DNA from: a bacterium
GTDB lineage: Bacteria; Patescibacteria; Microgenomatia; Levybacterales; UBA12049
Reading direction: 5' to 3'
DNA length: 6,660 nucleotides
Assembly (NCBI GenBank): GCA_021825955.1
Contig: JAKAEH010000052.1
Span: 1-6,660 of the forward strand
Shown here: in pieces, positions 4,884 to 6,660 of the stretch
Numbering within the stretch: the first letter of the stretch is position 1
Layout: every line of letters begins with the position of its first letter
Program-made: the position numbers and the translations under genes
Notes under the pieces: model-generated
The model's database searches: none
Told to the model about the DNA's origin: nothing
The model's input: the letters and a program-made list of their open reading frames with translations, nothing else

Positions 4884-5951
4884 TTATTTACCGAATCCCG
4901 GTATGCGCAATATATTAATTCCTATTATTTGCAATACCGCAACGGATAATATTATGAATAAAAGTCCTACTATTGCAGCTGTGAGTTGTTCTCTTGCGCC
5001 TTTTAGGGCTTCGGGATTTCCCTGAGAAACCAGAATTCTGTAGCCTGAAATAATAATAAGAAGAAGGGCTATTCCTCCTGCAGAGCTTAAAATAAGTCCA
5101 AAAAGACCTTGGACAATGCTTTGCGGGTCTGTCCCTATATTCATACCCAGGCCTGTGGCAACGATAGAACATGTTCCGGAGTTGCCGGAAACATAGCAAG
5201 GGGTTCCGGGCGGAGCCTTTGTGCCTCCGGAGCCTAAAATTCCTCCGCCTGTGGGGTCAACATAAAAAGATTGAACGCAGTATGTATCCCTTCCTCCAAA
5301 AATGGGATTATTTTGCACCAACATTGTATAGTTACCTGTTGGCAGAGGAGCAAACCCCCAGGAGTTTACAAAATCGGCCCTTTTCATATGTCCTCCCCAA
5401 ATTTCTTGCTTGCTGTCATTGTCTTGAATAGAAACATACAGTTCATCGATATTTGTGTTGGTTGCAAGGTCTCCTGTTATTTTTGTTATTATTGAGTCCG
5501 AAGGTTTAAAGCTAGTATTTATAAAATTTATCTTGCAACTGCTTCCTCCGCCGGCTGAGGCATTGGCGATGGAAAGGGTATAAGAGTTAGTGCAAAGAGC
5601 AGTATTTCCTTTATAAAGGTTAAGCGTAAAGTCCCCCGATGGTTTTGTAAGAACCGCTCCCCCTCTGCCTCCATACACCGCAACTCCCGTATAATCCGCA
5701 CTTGCCCTGCCACCGGTTGCATTAGCAGTTAGGTTTTTTAGGCCGGATATATTTATGGAATACTGTCCGTCGGGCAGATTATCTCCACCATTAACGGTAA
5801 TAGTGATAGTTTTAGTGTTTGAAGTTAAATTACTTGAAGGATTTGTAGAATATGTGCAGGCGAATGAAGCAAAAGAATCAGATGAAAATAAAAAAAGGGC
5901 AGTCAGCAGTAAAAAAAACGATAAAAAAATTTTTAAAATTGTTTTCTTCAC
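4884..5951 (-). CDS. Signal-peptide protein with two beta-rich modules and a C-terminal VirB2-like hairpin
   Basis: The protein has 355 residues from the GTG at 5951. A TTG at 5969 would add six residues; I prefer GTG because it gives a textbook signal peptide (KKTILKIF followed by a long Leu/Phe core, cleavage near residue 28 or 31). Neither start has a good Shine-Dalgarno sequence, and a TAA lies just beyond the TTG. Residues about 30-128 and 139-232 are two Ser/Thr/Asn-rich, beta-type modules. Each opens with a cysteine (C32, C139) and closes with one before an aromatic strand (C120 in ALCTNSYTLSI, C225 in TYCVQSFYVD), as in Ig-like sandwiches with a framing disulfide. A Gly/Pro linker holds C252 and C261. 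Two hydrophobic helices (about 280-303 and 324-347) flank the loop YRILVSQGNPEALKGAREQL, the same hairpin as the small pilins. It is likely a surface-exposed minor pilin, tip or adhesin, anchored by the hairpin. No known family was recognised for the N-terminal modules. Confidence 0.88.
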   Translation of the reverse strand: MKKTILKIFLSFFLLLTALFLFSSDSFASFACTYSTNPSSNLTSNTKTITITVNGGDNLPDGQYSINISGLKNLTANATGGRASADYTGVAVYGGRGGAVLTKPSGDFTLNLYKGNTALCTNSYTLSIANASAGGGSSCKINFINTSFKPSDSIITKITGDLATNTNIDELYVSIQDNDSKQEIWGGHMKRADFVNSWGFAPLPTGNYTMLVQNNPIFGGRDTYCVQSFYVDPTGGGILGSGGTKAPPGTPCYVSGNSGTCSIVATGLGMNIGTDPQSIVQGLFGLILSSAGGIALLLIIISGYRILVSQGNPEALKGAREQLTAAIVGLLFIILSVAVLQIIGINILRIPGFGK

Positions 5952-5991
5952 ATTCTTATGGTAACGCAAAAATTAAGAAAAAAGCAAGCTC

Positions 5992-6660
5992 TTATACTTT
6001 TGCGAATTTAATTCCTCTTCCCTTAACGGTTTCTATATATCTTGGGGAATTGGGGTCGGTTTCTATTTTCTTTCGAAGCCTCAAGGTTAATTGATCTAAC
6101 GCTTGGTCTGTAACTCCTGCAGTTGAGCGCATTTCTCCCCAGACAGCGTTAATTATTTCTTCCCGTTCTATTATTCTTTCCGAGTTCTGGATTAAATATT
6201 TTAACAGCTTAAATTCCAAAGAGGTCAATTTATCCGAAAATACAACTTCGCCCTTTTTTATTTGACTTGCGCTTTCATCATAATTAAATTCCCCCGTGTT
6301 TTCCGAACGTATTCTGGCGCTGTCTTTAATATAATCCCTTAATAAAGGGATAGTTAAGGCATTTTTCTTTATAAGTCCCAATTTTTCCAAAAACTCTATG
6401 TCTTTGCTCTCAAAATTCAATAACGATAATTTGCTTTGCTCATTTAGAGTTAGAACATTCCAGATTGCGAAAAGCGCGCTTCTAACGGGTTTTTGTTTTA
6501 AAAGGAATTCATTTATTTCCCCTTTTATTTTTTGATTTTCCCCTAAAATAGCCTCCAGGGAATGGCGCGTTAAATTAGGATGCCCTCCTGTCAAATAAAG
6601 AACCTTTTCGAGTATTTCCTTTTTAATTTTTTTGCCGGTTATTTTTTCAAGATAGGAAAT
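5992..6660 (-). CDS. ATPase-linked regulator with OmpR/PhoB-type winged helix (partial, 5' end beyond right edge)
   Basis: The frame is open from the stop at 5992 to the window edge, giving 222 visible residues; a TTG at 6594 lies inside the gene and is unlikely to be its start. Visible residues 1-50 (YLTGGHPNLTRHSLEAILG near 22-40) look like the end of a STAND/AAA-type ATPase, whose GGHP sensor motif is typical. Residues of about 58-112 form a helical winged-helix-like segment (LEKLGLIKKNALTIPLLRDY). Residues of about 138-222 match the OmpR/PhoB C-terminal DNA-binding domain: SDKLTSLEFKLLKYLIQN, REEIINAVWGE, recognition helix DQALDQLTLRLRKKIE and wing PRYIETVKGRGIKFAKV. There is no receiver domain in the visible part. 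It is likely an ATP-dependent transcription regulator. It lies 40 bp before the pilus genes on the same strand and may control them, which is inference. The winged helix is very clear; the ATPase part rests on a short fragment. Confidence 0.88.
   Translation of the reverse strand: MSYLEKITGKKIKKEILEKVLYLTGGHPNLTRHSLEAILGENQKIKGEINEFLLKQKPVRSALFAIWNVLTLNEQSKLSLLNFESKDIEFLEKLGLIKKNALTIPLLRDYIKDSARIRSENTGEFNYDESASQIKKGEVVFSDKLTSLEFKLLKYLIQNSERIIEREEIINAVWGEMRSTAGVTDQALDQLTLRLRKKIETDPNSPRYIETVKGRGIKFAKV

Noticed and set aside
5850..5870. Lipoprotein signal in the 355-residue protein
   Set aside because: The first cysteine after the signal peptide is preceded by SFA, which fits a lipobox poorly; the cysteine is better explained as part of a framing disulfide.
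5952..5994. Terminator or promoter between the regulator and the 355-residue protein
   Set aside because: A T-run follows AGCTTGCT on the minus strand, but the only stem is three base pairs with a two-base loop. A TATAAG at 5996-5991 has no partner -35 at proper distance.
5992..6594. Complete 200-residue regulator starting at the TTG at 6594
   Set aside because: The frame continues without a stop to the window edge, and the residues before the TTG (ending EKVLYL) run straight into the ATPase-like TGGHPNL motif, so the TTG is internal.

Overview
The window is a compact, AT-rich block with every gene on the minus strand, so it is transcribed from high to low coordinates. It reads as part of a type IV secretion-like / pilus-like operon of the kind found across the Patescibacteria (Candidate Phyla Radiation), probably Microgenomates or a related lineage. 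The lineage call is an inference from gene content: a PrgI-type membrane protein with a carboxypeptidase-regulatory-like tail, a stand-alone TraC/VirB4 N-terminal-like protein, a VirB4 ATPase and several tiny VirB2-like proteins in a row. Genes are packed with 0-40 bp gaps, and several starts lack a good Shine-Dalgarno sequence. TGA serves as a stop in at least three genes (ends at 1752, 3736 and 4540), which argues against the recoded Gracilibacteria/Absconditabacteria (SR1).

Layout in transcription order. 6660-5992: the C-terminal part of a regulator that enters from beyond the right edge, with the end of a STAND/AAA-type ATPase module followed by an OmpR/PhoB-type winged-helix DNA-binding domain. 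5951-4884: a secreted or membrane-anchored protein with a signal peptide, two Cys-framed beta-rich modules and a C-terminal VirB2-like two-helix hairpin. 4881-4540, 4504-4091 and 4050-3736: three small VirB2/TrbC-like proteins sharing the same two-helix core. 3735-3648: an 88-bp spacer with a possible promoter and a small inverted repeat, the widest gap in the cluster. 3647-2421: a PrgI-like inner-membrane protein fused to a coiled coil and a carboxypeptidase-regulatory-like domain. 2420-1752: a soluble TraC/VirB4 N-terminal-like protein. 1755-1: a VirB4-family ATPase with intact Walker A and B motifs that runs off the left edge.

The genes fit one machine. VirB4 would be the cytoplasmic motor, PrgI (VirB3-like) its membrane anchor, the soluble 222-residue protein an accessory to the motor, and the VirB2-like proteins the pilus or channel subunits. 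The large two-module protein is a candidate tip, adhesin or surface-exposed subunit. The upstream ATPase-winged-helix protein may switch the locus on or off. No VirB7/8/9/10-type outer-membrane core, relaxase or coupling ATPase is seen in the window. No RNA gene, CRISPR array, insertion sequence or convincing terminator was found, and no stretch above 300 bp lacks a gene.
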